Shown piece after piece: positions 16,593-24,867 of a DNA stretch of 64,000 bases (position 1 is the stretch's first letter; each line of letters starts with the position of its first letter). The notes beneath the pieces are model-generated. The model searched no databases, had not been told where the DNA came from, and saw only the letters and a program-made list of their open reading frames with translations. The DNA is from Streptomyces cyaneus. Lineage in GTDB: Bacteria > Actinomycetota > Actinomycetes > Streptomycetales > Streptomycetaceae. The stretch covers positions 372,001 to 436,000 of the forward strand of contig NZ_RQJW01000007.1 of NCBI RefSeq assembly GCF_004028635.1, read 5' to 3'. The position numbers and the translations under genes were made by a program.

Positions 16593-17021
16593 ATGCCCCC
16601 CACCTGGGAATACACCCTCTACATCCCCCACGACCCCCGAGCCGTAGCCATCTCCCGCCGCACGCTCACCGACATCCTCACCACCCACCACCTCCCCACC
16701 CTCATCGAACCCGCCCAGCTCCTCGCCTCCGAGCTCCTCGGCAACGCCATCAGACACACCACCGGCCCCGCCGCCCTGAAGCTCCGCCGCTCCGGCCGTT
16801 CCCTCCGCCTCGGCGCCTGGGACACCGACCCCACCCCACCGACCACGCCCCCACCCGACGACGAGGACGAAGACGGCCGCGGCCTCCACCTCGTGAACGC
16901 CTACGCCGACGACTGGGGCTGGTTCCAGATCAACGGCGACGGCACCCGAGGCGGCCACGGCCACGGCAAGTACGTATGGTGCGAACTCGGCGCCAAGCTC
17001 GACCAGGGACTCGCCCGCTGA
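16593..17021 (+). CDS. HATPase_c anti-sigma-factor-like protein (AbaA/RsbW-type)
   Basis: A 142-residue soluble protein with a GHKL ATPase fold. The N-box is LLASELLGNAIRHTTGPA (around 45-62), the G1 region is GRGLHLVNAYADDWGW and the end is GHGKYVWCEL. An acidic DDEDED stretch sits in the lid. Proteins of this size are serine kinases or anti-sigma factors, or partners of WhiJ-type regulators. It is divergent from the XRE-DUF5753 gene, so the pair is probably co-controlled. The codon usage is extremely C-rich at third positions. Confidence 0.88.
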   Translation: MPPTWEYTLYIPHDPRAVAISRRTLTDILTTHHLPTLIEPAQLLASELLGNAIRHTTGPAALKLRRSGRSLRLGAWDTDPTPPTTPPPDDEDEDGRGLHLVNAYADDWGWFQINGDGTRGGHGHGKYVWCELGAKLDQGLAR

Positions 17022-17398
17022 AGCCCCCGCAGCCCCAAAGCCCCTGAAGTCCCGGAAGCCCTGAAGCCCCTCAAACCCCCGAAGTCCCCACCCACCCCCG
17101 CGTCACCCCCGCTTGAGTCGCCCATGAACGGCAAGCCCCGCAAGCCCCAGCAGGACCGGTTCGGGCCGCCTCGTTCCGCAGCCCGTTCGATAACAGAGCC
17201 CGGCCGACCGGCCCCTCCGGCCACAGTCGCCTCAAAAATTAACCGAACTCACGTACAACCCTTACGCCCCATCACCGGTCTCCTGATCGCCGGCCGCGCC
17301 ATGAACCCGAGGAAAACTCCCGGAGAACACACGCGGCCGCACCCCACCGACTGCGGATGCCCCGCCAGGCATCCCCCGCATGCAGCAGGAGAACCCGC
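17022..17398. other. Intergenic stretch with simple C-rich repeats
   Basis: Bases 17022-17100 are a degenerate run of AAGCCCC-like units. The remainder precedes the first FG-GAP gene and must hold its promoter. No gene is supported. Confidence 0.5.
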
Positions 17399-18895
17399 AT
17401 GCACAAGCAACACCTGCGCCGCCCGGCAGTACTCGCCCTCGCCACGGCCACCGCGGCCGCGCTGACGGGCGGTCTGCTCACGTTCGCGACCGCCACGTCC
17501 GCGACCGCCGCCGACTCCACCGCCGTCCCGCACGCCGACTTCAACGGCGACGGCATCGGCGACGTGGCCTTCTCCGCGGACGGCGCCTATGTGAGCGGCA
17601 AGAAGGAGGCGGGCCAGCTCGTCGTCCTGTACGGCACCGCCACCGGCGTCTCGTCCGCCAAGCGTCACACGATCAGTCAGAACACCACCGGCTCCCCCGG
17701 TTCCGCCGAGGCCGGGGACCACTTCGGCTACGACACCGCCTACGCCGACTTCAACGGCGACGGCTACGACGACATCGCCGTGGGCGCGGCGGGCGAGGAC
17801 GTCGGCAGCGACGTCGACGGCGGTGGCCTGGCCATCCTGTGGGGCTCCGCCTCCGGCATCACCGGCAAGGGCGTCACGATCGCCGACCCGGCCCCCTCCT
17901 CGCACGACCGCTGGGGCAAGAACCTCGCCGCCGGCGACTTCGACGGCGACGGCAAGGCCGACCTGGCCGTCGGCAACTCCTCCGCCACCATCCACGTCTT
18001 CAGGGGCGGCTTCAACTCCTCCGGCACCGCGCTCCTCGGCCGCTCCACCGTCAAGCCCCCGATCCAGGGCGGCAGCCCCGCGAACGGCCCGCTCAACCTC
18101 ACCGCCGGTGACGTCAACGGAGACTCCCGCACCGACCTCGTGGTCGACGGCTTCGAGACCGAGACCGACTACGGCTGGAACCGCAACTACTACATCCCCG
18201 GCACGGCGAGCGGCCTGAGCACCTCGGGTGCCAAGGCCCTCAAGCCCGGCGTGATCACCGCGATCGGCGACATCAACGGCGACGGCTACGGCGACATCGT
18301 CAGCGGCGCCCAGTGGAACGCCACCACCAGCGACGGCACCTCCATCCCGGACTCCGCCAAGGGCGGCAAGGTCTGGGTGACGTACGGCACGGTGGACGGC
18401 CCCGGCTCGGTCACCGGCGTCACCCAGGACACCGGCAACGTCCCCGGCGCCTCCGAGACCAACGACTGGTTCGGCTACGAGCTCGACCTCGGCGACATCA
18501 ACGGCGACAACTACCTCGACCTCGCCATCGGCGTCGCCGGCGAGAACATCGGCAGCGCCGCGAACACCGGCGCCGTCACCGTCCTGTACGGCAGCGCGAG
18601 CGGCCTGAACACCGCCTCGGGTGCGCAGTCCTTCGCGCAGAGCACCGCGGGCGTCCCCGGCAACGACGAGGACGACGACATGTTCGGCATCGACCTCAAG
18701 CTCGACGACGTCACCGGCGACGGCAGGGCCGACCTGGTCGCGGGCTCCGCCGAGAACGCGGGCAACGGCGCGGTCACCTACCTGCCCTCCGACGGCTCGA
18801 AGATCACCACGACCGGCTCCCGTTCCATCGCCCCGAGCACCTCGGGCGTCTCGACGACGGGCACGCCCTACTTCGGCGCCAACTTCGCGGACTGA
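17399..18895 (+). CDS. Secreted FG-GAP repeat protein 1 of 3
   Basis: A 498-residue exported protein. A signal peptide (residues 1-37, ALATATAAALTGGLLTF) is followed by a seven-bladed integrin-alpha-like propeller of FG-GAP repeats. Each carries a calcium-binding loop such as DFNGDGIGDVA, DFNGDGYDDIA, DFDGDGKADLA, DVNGDSRTDLV, DINGDGYGDIV, DINGDNYLDLA and DVTGDGRADLV. GCAGGAGAA precedes the ATG at 17399. The ligand is unknown; such proteins are cell-surface or secreted binding or adhesion propellers. Two paralogues follow in tandem with about 110 and 80 bases between them, suggesting a single operon. Confidence 0.9.
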   Translation: MHKQHLRRPAVLALATATAAALTGGLLTFATATSATAADSTAVPHADFNGDGIGDVAFSADGAYVSGKKEAGQLVVLYGTATGVSSAKRHTISQNTTGSPGSAEAGDHFGYDTAYADFNGDGYDDIAVGAAGEDVGSDVDGGGLAILWGSASGITGKGVTIADPAPSSHDRWGKNLAAGDFDGDGKADLAVGNSSATIHVFRGGFNSSGTALLGRSTVKPPIQGGSPANGPLNLTAGDVNGDSRTDLVVDGFETETDYGWNRNYYIPGTASGLSTSGAKALKPGVITAIGDINGDGYGDIVSGAQWNATTSDGTSIPDSAKGGKVWVTYGTVDGPGSVTGVTQDTGNVPGASETNDWFGYELDLGDINGDNYLDLAIGVAGENIGSAANTGAVTVLYGSASGLNTASGAQSFAQSTAGVPGNDEDDDMFGIDLKLDDVTGDGRADLVAGSAENAGNGAVTYLPSDGSKITTTGSRSIAPSTSGVSTTGTPYFGANFAD

Positions 18896-19002
18896 GCGGA
18901 CCAAGACGCCGTACGGCTCGGTCGTACGGCTCGACCGGCCGGGCCCGTTCGTCCCCGCGGGCCCGGCCCCCGTCCGCCGACCCCTTCCCAGGAGCACCCA
19001 CC

Positions 19003-20439
19003 TTGCGCAAGCGCACCCTCCTCCTCGCCGCCGCCCTCACCACCGGCCTGCTCACCGCCCTCCCGGCCGCCACTGCCTCCGCCGCCCCCTCGGGCCTGTC
19101 CGGCGACTTCAACGGCGACGGCTACCGCGACGTCGCCATCGCCGCCCCCATCGCCAAGGTCGGCGGCAAGACGGGCGCCGGTTACGTCGCCGTCGTCTAC
19201 GGCACCGCGAGCGGCCTCGACACGAGCAAGCGGCAGATCATCAGCCAGGCCACCGACGGCATCCCGGGCGTCCCGGAGTCGTACGACTACTTCGGCGACC
19301 GTCTGACCACCGGCGACCTGGACGCCGACGGCTACACCGACCTGATCGTGGGCGTGCACGCCGAGCAGATCGGCTCGACCGGCGACTCCGGAGTGCTGAC
19401 GGTGATCTGGGGCGGCTCCACCGGCCTGAAGACCGCCACCGACATCTCCTCGCCCCTCCCCGAGAACCGCAACGAGCTCGGCTGGTCCATCGCCACCGGC
19501 GACTTCGACGGCGACGGGGACACCGACCTGGCGGCCGCGAACATCGCCTACCCGGACCTGAACATCTTCCACGGCCCCATCTCCCGTACCGGCGCGGCCA
19601 GTTACGCCGAGTCCATCGGTGCGTCCGCCGAGGCGGGCATGGGCGTCGACAAGATCGTCGCGGGCAGGGTCAACGGCGACGGCGCCACCGACCTCCTCAT
19701 CATGGGCCAGGAGGACACCGACTCCGGCTACTACCGCACCCGCAGCGCCCTGTTCATCGGCGGGGCGGACGGTCTGCACCTGCGCAGCGAGCTCGCGGGC
19801 GGCTACGACGCGGTGATCGCCGACGTGAACAAGGACGGCTACGGCGACATCGTCACCGGCAACTTCATGGAGAAGTCGGCGGCCGAGCCCGACGGCGGCC
19901 TCGGCGGCGCGGTCACGGTGACGTACGGCTCCGACTCGGGCCTGTCCACCCGCACCCCGGTCAGGATCACCCAGGACACCACGGGTGTCCCGGGCGCCGC
20001 CGAGAAGGGCGACGGCTTCGGCTGGAGCCTCGCGGCGGGCGACACCAACGGCGACGGGTACGCGGACATCGCGGTCGGCATCGAGAACGAGGCCGTCGGC
20101 TCGGTCTACAAGGCGGGCTCGTTCGCGGTCCTGCGCGGTTCGGCGTCCGGTCTGACGGGCAGCGGCGCCAAGGTCTTCAGCCAGGACAGCTCGGGCGTCC
20201 CCGGCACCGCCGAGCGGCTGGACAACTTCGGCAGCGCCGTCCACCTCACGGACGTCGACGGCAACGGCCGCGCCGAGCTCGTCGCGAGCGCCGCGAACGA
20301 GAACACCGGCGACGGCGCCGTCTGGCTCCTCAAGTCCACCACCTCCGGCATCACCGCCACCGGCGCCAGGACCTTCGGCGCCACCACGGTGGGCGGCCCG
20401 ACGGGCGACGCGTACTTCGGCGACGTACTGGCGGGCTGA
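19003..20439 (+). CDS. Secreted FG-GAP repeat protein 2 of 3
   Basis: A 478-residue paralogue of the preceding gene. It starts at TTG 19003 with CAGGAG nine bases upstream; the signal peptide is LRKRTLLLAAALTTGLLTAL. Propeller loops include DFNGDGYRDVA, DLDADGYTDLI, DFDGDGDTDLA, RVNGDGATDLL, DVNKDGYGDIV, DTNGDGYADIA and DVDGNGRAELV. Overall layout and order of blades match copy 1, so the three genes arose by tandem duplication. It is predicted to be calcium-dependent and extracellular. Confidence 0.9.
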   Translation: MRKRTLLLAAALTTGLLTALPAATASAAPSGLSGDFNGDGYRDVAIAAPIAKVGGKTGAGYVAVVYGTASGLDTSKRQIISQATDGIPGVPESYDYFGDRLTTGDLDADGYTDLIVGVHAEQIGSTGDSGVLTVIWGGSTGLKTATDISSPLPENRNELGWSIATGDFDGDGDTDLAAANIAYPDLNIFHGPISRTGAASYAESIGASAEAGMGVDKIVAGRVNGDGATDLLIMGQEDTDSGYYRTRSALFIGGADGLHLRSELAGGYDAVIADVNKDGYGDIVTGNFMEKSAAEPDGGLGGAVTVTYGSDSGLSTRTPVRITQDTTGVPGAAEKGDGFGWSLAAGDTNGDGYADIAVGIENEAVGSVYKAGSFAVLRGSASGLTGSGAKVFSQDSSGVPGTAERLDNFGSAVHLTDVDGNGRAELVASAANENTGDGAVWLLKSTTSGITATGARTFGATTVGGPTGDAYFGDVLAG

Positions 20440-20516
20440 CCACCGCCCACCCTTCGATCACCGCCCCACCCTTCGACCACCCGACCTCACTGGACCCGAC
20501 CGCAGGAGAACCCCAC

Positions 20517-21965
20517 ATGCTCCAGCACCACCGCCGCAAACGCCTGCCCTCCCTCGCGCTCGCCACGGCCACCGTCGCCGCCGCGCTGACGGCCGGCCCG
20601 CTGCTCACCGCCGTACCGGCGACCGCGGCCCCCGCCAAGTACGCCGACGACTTCAACGGCGACGGCTACCGCGACCTCGCCACCGCCGCGCCGTACACCC
20701 CGGTCGGCGGCAAGACCGACGCGGGCGCCGTCGTCGTCAACTACGGCTCCGCGAACGGCATCAGCGCCTCCCGTCGCACGGTCATCACCCAGAACACGGC
20801 CGGCATCCCCGGCACCGCCGAGAAGGACGACCGGTTCGGCACGTCCCTCACGTCCGGTGACCTGAACCGGGACGGGTACGCCGACCTCGTGATCGGCAGC
20901 AACGGCGAGAACGCCTACGCCGGCGCCGTAGTGATCGTCTGGGGCAGCAGGAGCGGCCTCTCCGGCGGCCAGACCGTCCCCGACCCCGCCCCCTCGGCCC
21001 ACGACGAGTACGGCATGTCCCTCGCCGTCGGCGACTTCAGCGGGGACGGCCGGGCCGACCTCGCGATCGGCAGCACCGGCAGCGACATCTGGATCCACCG
21101 GGGCGGCTTCACCAAGGCCTCCGGCGCCGCGTCCCGCTACGAGCTCGCCACCGACCTGTACCCCGGCAGCAGCATCTACGGCGCCCAGAGCCTCGCCGCC
21201 GGTGACGTGAACGGCGACGGCACCGCCGACCTGGTCGTCAGCGGCAGCCAGGCGGAGACGTACGACGACGGCACCTTCGTCTACCTGGGCTCCGCCTCCG
21301 GCCTCACCCGCCAGACGTTCCTGAGGAACGGCGCCGACGAGCTGGCGGCCGTCGGCGACCTGAACGGCGACGGTTACGCCGACGTGGTCACGTCGACGTA
21401 CGGCGACAACGGCGTGACCAGCGTCGGCGGCTCCGTCAACGCCTACCTCGGCAGCGCGGACGGCGTCCGCACCCGAGCACAGACCACGATCACCCAGGAC
21501 AGCCCCGGCGTCCCGGGCTCGGACGAGGAAGGCGACTGGTTCGGCAACGCCCTGTCCATCGCCGACATCAACGGCGACGGCTACGGGGACGTGGCCGTCG
21601 GCACGATCCACGAGACCCTCGGCACCGCCAAGATCGCCGGCAGCGTCACCGTCCTGCGCGGCTCGGCCACCGGCCTGACCGCCACCGGCGCCCAGTCCTT
21701 CACCCAGAACACGGCCGGTGTCCCCGGCACCGCCGAGTCCGCCGACCGCTTCGGCGCGTCGGTACGCCTGTCCGACCTCAACGGCGACCGCAAGGCGGAC
21801 CTGTCCGTCGGCGCCGACGGCGAGAACCACCCGGCGGGCGCCCTCTACAGCCTGCGCGGCTCGGCCTCGGGCGTGACCACCAACAGGGCGATCAGCTTCG
21901 GCCCCGGCTCGACGGGCCTGCCGACGTCCGGCTACCTGAGGCTGGGGCAGGTGATGCTCCGCTAG
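20517..21965 (+). CDS. Secreted FG-GAP repeat protein 3 of 3
   Basis: A 482-residue paralogue. The ATG at 20517 follows GCAGGAGAACCCC, the same leader sequence as copy 1, and the signal peptide region (LALATATVAAALTAGPLLT) also resembles copy 1. Calcium loops include DFNGDGYRDLA, DLNRDGYADLV, DFSGDGRADLA, DVNGDGTADLV, DLNGDGYADVV, DINGDGYGDVA and DLNGDRKADLS. Copies 1 and 3 look closer to each other in their leaders than to copy 2. Function is unknown beyond the propeller fold. Confidence 0.9.
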   Translation: MLQHHRRKRLPSLALATATVAAALTAGPLLTAVPATAAPAKYADDFNGDGYRDLATAAPYTPVGGKTDAGAVVVNYGSANGISASRRTVITQNTAGIPGTAEKDDRFGTSLTSGDLNRDGYADLVIGSNGENAYAGAVVIVWGSRSGLSGGQTVPDPAPSAHDEYGMSLAVGDFSGDGRADLAIGSTGSDIWIHRGGFTKASGAASRYELATDLYPGSSIYGAQSLAAGDVNGDGTADLVVSGSQAETYDDGTFVYLGSASGLTRQTFLRNGADELAAVGDLNGDGYADVVTSTYGDNGVTSVGGSVNAYLGSADGVRTRAQTTITQDSPGVPGSDEEGDWFGNALSIADINGDGYGDVAVGTIHETLGTAKIAGSVTVLRGSATGLTATGAQSFTQNTAGVPGTAESADRFGASVRLSDLNGDRKADLSVGADGENHPAGALYSLRGSASGVTTNRAISFGPGSTGLPTSGYLRLGQVMLR

Positions 21966-21976
21966 GGACGTCGGAG

Positions 21977-22037
21977 CCCCTACTTGCCTCCCTTAGGGAT
22001 CCCTTAGGGAGAGCCCCACTTGCCTCCCTTAGGGGAT
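21977..22037 (+). repeat. Short direct repeat after the FG-GAP operon
   Basis: A unit resembling CCCCTACTTGCCTCCCTTAGG occurs twice (around 21977-21998 and 22014-22035), with an additional CCCTTAGGGA between them that forms a near-palindrome. The repeats lie directly after the stop codon of FG-GAP gene 3. They are not coding. Confidence 0.6.
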
Positions 22038-22056
22038 GTCACAGCTCGGCCGCAAA

Positions 22057-22082
22057 GCCGGGCCCTGACCGCAGGGCCCGGC
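22057..22082 (+). terminator. Hairpin terminator before the Yip1 gene
   Basis: Arms 22057-22066 and 22073-22082 (GCCGGGCCCT / AGGGCCCGGC) are exact complements with a 6-base loop. It closes the FG-GAP operon. Confidence 0.7.
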
Positions 22083-22116
22083 ACGCGATTCTCCGGGACC
22101 AGGTACGTTCGAAGAC

Positions 22117-23061
22117 GTGGCTGGATTCAGGATCGGACGGGGCAGCCGGAACAACGGCACCCCGCAAACGCGCCCCCAACAACCTCCGTACGGGCAGCAG
22201 GCGCCCCAGGGACCGTCGTACGGCTATCCCCCGCCGTCGCAGCAGCCGTACGGCGGCTCGGGCGGCGGCGCAGGAGGTTGGCCGCAGGCGAACGCCGGTG
22301 GGGGCCACGGCGGTTACGGCGCCTCAGGCCACGGCGGTCAGGGTGGTCACGGCGAGCCGGAGTACTTCGGCGACGGCGGCTACCCGCACGGCCAGGGCGG
22401 CGCCCCGGACCCGTACGCGGCGAACAACCCGGGCCACACCCAGGCGTTCTCGGTCGGCGATGACCCCTACAGCCAGGGCGAGACCTACCAGGCGGGCGCG
22501 GCCCCGGCCGCCCCGGTCGGCCCTCGCCTGCACTGGAAGCAGCTGCTGCGCGGCATCGTCCTCTCCCCCGGCCAGACGTTCCTGCAGATGCGGGACTACA
22601 CGATGTGGGGCCCCGCCCTCGTCGTGACCTTCCTGTACGGCCTGCTGGCGGTCTTCGGCTTCGACGGCGCGCGGAACGACGCGATCAACGCGACCCTGTC
22701 GAACGCGGTCCCGATCGTCCTGACGACAGCCGTGGCGATGGTGCTGTCGTCCTTCGTGCTGGGCGTGGTCACCCACACCCTGGCCCGCCAGCTGGGCGGC
22801 GACGGCGCCTGGCAGCCCACGGTCGGCCTCTCCATGCTGATCATGTCCCTGACCGACGCGCCCCGCCTGGTCTTCGCAATGTTCGCCGGCGGCGACGCGA
22901 CGTTCGTCCAGGTCCTGGGCTGGGCGACGTGGGTGGCGGCAGGCGCCCTGCTGACCCTGATGGTCTCCAAGTCCCACGACCTGCCCTGGCCGAAGGCGCT
23001 GGGCGCGAGCGCGATCCAGCTGGTCGCGCTGCTGTCGATCGTGAAGCTGGGCACGTTCTAG
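22117..23061 (+). CDS. Yip1-family membrane protein with Gly/Pro/Gln-rich N-tail
   Basis: A 314-residue protein. Residues 1-130 are low-complexity and cytoplasmic (PQQPPYGQQAPQGPSYGYPP and Gly-rich stretches). The C-terminal ~180 residues begin WKQLLRGIVLSPGQTFLQMRDYTMWGPAL and contain about five transmembrane helices, the layout of the Yip1 domain. Such proteins are common in streptomycetes and of unknown role. The start is GTG at 22117. A strong terminator follows at 23083, so the gene is a single transcription unit. Confidence 0.85.
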   Translation: MAGFRIGRGSRNNGTPQTRPQQPPYGQQAPQGPSYGYPPPSQQPYGGSGGGAGGWPQANAGGGHGGYGASGHGGQGGHGEPEYFGDGGYPHGQGGAPDPYAANNPGHTQAFSVGDDPYSQGETYQAGAAPAAPVGPRLHWKQLLRGIVLSPGQTFLQMRDYTMWGPALVVTFLYGLLAVFGFDGARNDAINATLSNAVPIVLTTAVAMVLSSFVLGVVTHTLARQLGGDGAWQPTVGLSMLIMSLTDAPRLVFAMFAGGDATFVQVLGWATWVAAGALLTLMVSKSHDLPWPKALGASAIQLVALLSIVKLGTF

Positions 23062-23082
23062 GACCCGCCGACGTACATAAGG

Positions 23083-23111
23083 GGCCCCCGGCGTCCGCGC
23101 CGGGGGCCTTT
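23083..23111 (+). terminator. Intrinsic terminator after the Yip1 gene
   Basis: Arms 23083-23093 and 23098-23108 (GGCCCCCGGCG / CGCCGGGGGCC) with a 4-base loop, followed by TTT. Confidence 0.8.
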
Positions 23112-23113
23112 GC

Positions 23114-23147
23114 TTCAAAAAATCTCGGATTCTTCAAAAAATCTCGG
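23114..23147 (+). repeat. 16-bp direct repeat with A-run, upstream of the ECF42 promoter
   Basis: TTCAAAAAATCTCGGA occurs at 23114-23129 and 23132-23147, separated by TT. It lies between the Yip1 terminator and the predicted ECF promoter at 23155, so it may be a regulator site or an A-tract activating element. Confidence 0.6.
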
Positions 23148-23154
23148 ACCGCGA

Positions 23155-23181
23155 TGTCGAGAACCCGCGCCTGGCTCCGTC
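23155..23181 (+). promoter_or_regulatory. Predicted ECF42-type promoter of the DGPF-sigma operon
   Basis: TGTCGA at 23155-23160 and CGTC at 23178-23181 are separated by 17 bases. As I recall, ECF42 sigma factors recognise a TGTCGA -35 element and a CGA/TC -10 element and drive their own DGPF operons. The site lies about 50 bases before the ATG of the DGPF gene. Autoregulation is therefore likely. Confidence 0.65.
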
Positions 23182-23232
23182 CCCGGGGTGAAGGCGGCCA
23201 AGATGGGTCGCACCAGTACCGAGGAGAACACG

Positions 23233-23646
23233 ATGGCCAAGTACCTGCTGCTCAAGCACTACCGTGGCGCTCCGGCTCCGGTCAACAACGTGCCGATGGA
23301 CCAGTGGTCGCCCGAGGAGATCTCGGCGCACGTGCAGTACATGAACGACTTCGCGGCCCGGCTGGAGAAGACCGGCGAGTTCGTCGACGGTCAGGCGCTG
23401 GCCCCCGAGGGGGCGTGGGTCCGGTACGACGGTGAGGGGCGCCCGCCGGTCACCGACGGCCCGTTCGCCGAGACCAAGGACCTCATCGCCGGCTGGATGG
23501 TGATCGACGTCGACAGCTACGAGCGCGCCGTCGAGCTGGCCGGGGAGTTGTCGGCGGCCCCGGGGGCGGGCGGCAAGCCGATCCACGAGTGGCTGGAGGT
23601 GCGCCCGTTCCTGACGGCGACGCCCAACATCACCGAGTGCCATTGA
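23233..23646 (+). CDS. YCII-related DGPF-domain protein
   Basis: A 137-residue soluble protein of the YCII/DGPF family. Visible are MAKYLLLKHYRG at the start, the hallmark TDGPFAETKDLIAGWMVIDV in the middle and the C-terminal IHEWLEVRPFL. DGPF proteins are encoded next to ECF41/ECF42 sigma factors and are thought to be their regulators or targets; the biochemical role is unknown. GAGGAGAACACG precedes the ATG. Its stop TGA shares its last base with the ATG of the sigma gene (TGATG), so translation is coupled. Confidence 0.9.
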   Translation: MAKYLLLKHYRGAPAPVNNVPMDQWSPEEISAHVQYMNDFAARLEKTGEFVDGQALAPEGAWVRYDGEGRPPVTDGPFAETKDLIAGWMVIDVDSYERAVELAGELSAAPGAGGKPIHEWLEVRPFLTATPNITECH

Positions 23647-24791
23647 TGAACGAGGCCCTGCTGAGGAGCCTCACGCCGAGCGTGCTCGCCGTCCTCGTCC
23701 GCCGCGGAGCAGACTTCGCGGCGGCCGAGGACGCCGTGCAGGACGCGCTGGTGGAGGCGGTCCGCGTCTGGCCGGCCGACCCGCCGCGCGACGCGAAGGG
23801 CTGGCTGGTCACGGTGGCCTGGCGCAAGTTCCTCGACCAGGCCCGGGCGGACACCGCGCGCCGTCGCCGCGAGGACGTCGTCGACGAGGAGCCGGCGCCC
23901 GGACCCGCCCCCGCCGTCGACGACACGCTCCAGCTGTACTTCCTCTGCGCGCATCCCTCGCTGACACCGTCGTCCGCCGTCGCGCTCACCCTGCGTGCCG
24001 TCGGCGGACTGACCACCCGCCAGATCGCCCAGGCCTACCTGGTGCCCGAGGCGACCATGGCGCAGCGCATCAGCCGGGCGAAGCGGACCGTCTCCGGCGT
24101 GCGGTTCGACCAGCCCGGCGACGTGGCCACCGTGCTGCGCGTCCTCTACCTGGTCTTCAACGAGGGCTACTCCGGCGACGTCGACCTCGCCGCCGAGGCC
24201 ATCCGGCTCACCCGGCAGCTGGCGGCGGCGATCGACCACCCCGAGGTGGCGGGGCTGCTCGCCCTCATGCTGCTGCACCACGCCCGACGCGCCGCCCGGA
24301 CCGCGCCGGACGGCAGCCTGGTGCCGCTCGCCGAACAGGACCGCGGCCGCTGGGACACGGGGTTGATCGCCGAGGGCATCGAGATCCTCCAGTCGGCCCT
24401 CGCCCGCGACCGGCTCGGCGAGTTCCAGGCCCAGGCCGCCATCGCCGCCCTCCACGCGGACGCGCCCGCCGCCGAGGAGACCGACTGGGTGCAGATCGTC
24501 GAGTGGTACGACGAACTCGCGCGCCTGACCGACAGCCCGGTCGTCCGACTCAACCGCGCGGTAGCCGTCGGTGAGGCCGACGGACCCCGCGCCGGCCTGG
24601 CGGCACTCGCGGAGCTGGACGCCTCACTGCCCCGGCACGCGGCGGTGGCGGCGTACCTCCACGAGCGCGACGGCGACCTGACGACGGCGGCCCGCCTGTA
24701 CGCCGAGGCGGCCCACAAGGCACCCACCCTCGCCGAACGCAACCACCTGACCCGCCAGGCGGCCCGGCTCAACGCCCGCCGACACCACTGA
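23646..24791 (+). CDS. ECF42-group RNA polymerase sigma factor with C-terminal TPR-like extension
   Basis: A 381-residue sigma factor. Sigma region 2 is LVRRGADFAAAEDAVQDALVEAVRVWP (residues about 18-45), with RDAKGWLVTVAWRKFLDQAR following. Region 4 contains LTTRQIAQAYLVPEATMAQRISRAKR near 125-150. The ~220-residue C-terminal extension includes DLAAEAIRLTRQLAA, RLNRAVAVGEADGP and AARLYAEAA, the helical domain that defines the ECF42 group. Unlike classical ECF factors, it has no anti-sigma gene beside it; the extension and the DGPF partner presumably replace it. Members have been linked to stress and antibiotic survival. Confidence 0.92.
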   Translation: MNEALLRSLTPSVLAVLVRRGADFAAAEDAVQDALVEAVRVWPADPPRDAKGWLVTVAWRKFLDQARADTARRRREDVVDEEPAPGPAPAVDDTLQLYFLCAHPSLTPSSAVALTLRAVGGLTTRQIAQAYLVPEATMAQRISRAKRTVSGVRFDQPGDVATVLRVLYLVFNEGYSGDVDLAAEAIRLTRQLAAAIDHPEVAGLLALMLLHHARRAARTAPDGSLVPLAEQDRGRWDTGLIAEGIEILQSALARDRLGEFQAQAAIAALHADAPAAEETDWVQIVEWYDELARLTDSPVVRLNRAVAVGEADGPRAGLAALAELDASLPRHAAVAAYLHERDGDLTTAARLYAEAAHKAPTLAERNHLTRQAARLNARRHH

Positions 24792-24809
24792 CCACGCCCC
24801 GCGTGCAGG

Positions 24810-24867
24810 CCAGAGGGCAGGTCAGAGGGCTTCCCTCAGACCAGAGGGCAGGTCAGAGGGCTTCCCT
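24810..24867 (+). repeat. 27-bp tandem duplication including the 3' end of the phosphoribosyltransferase gene
   Basis: The segment 24841-24867, which contains the last codons and stop of the leftward phosphoribosyltransferase gene, is repeated exactly at 24810-24836, giving a 31-bp period. The copy outside the gene is downstream of the stop and does not change the protein. Confidence 0.75.

Noticed and set aside
17249..21830. Long minus-strand frames and long alternate plus frames over the FG-GAP genes
   Set aside because: The calcium-loop repeats and signal peptides are in the plus frames listed. The other frames give repetitive RRRR or GDG/VDV translations.
17399..21965. Repeated GACGGCTACG-like units resembling a CRISPR or minisatellite
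   Set aside because: The periodicity is explained by DxNGDGYxD codons of the FG-GAP repeats. Units differ in spacing and sequence; no spacers or cas genes.
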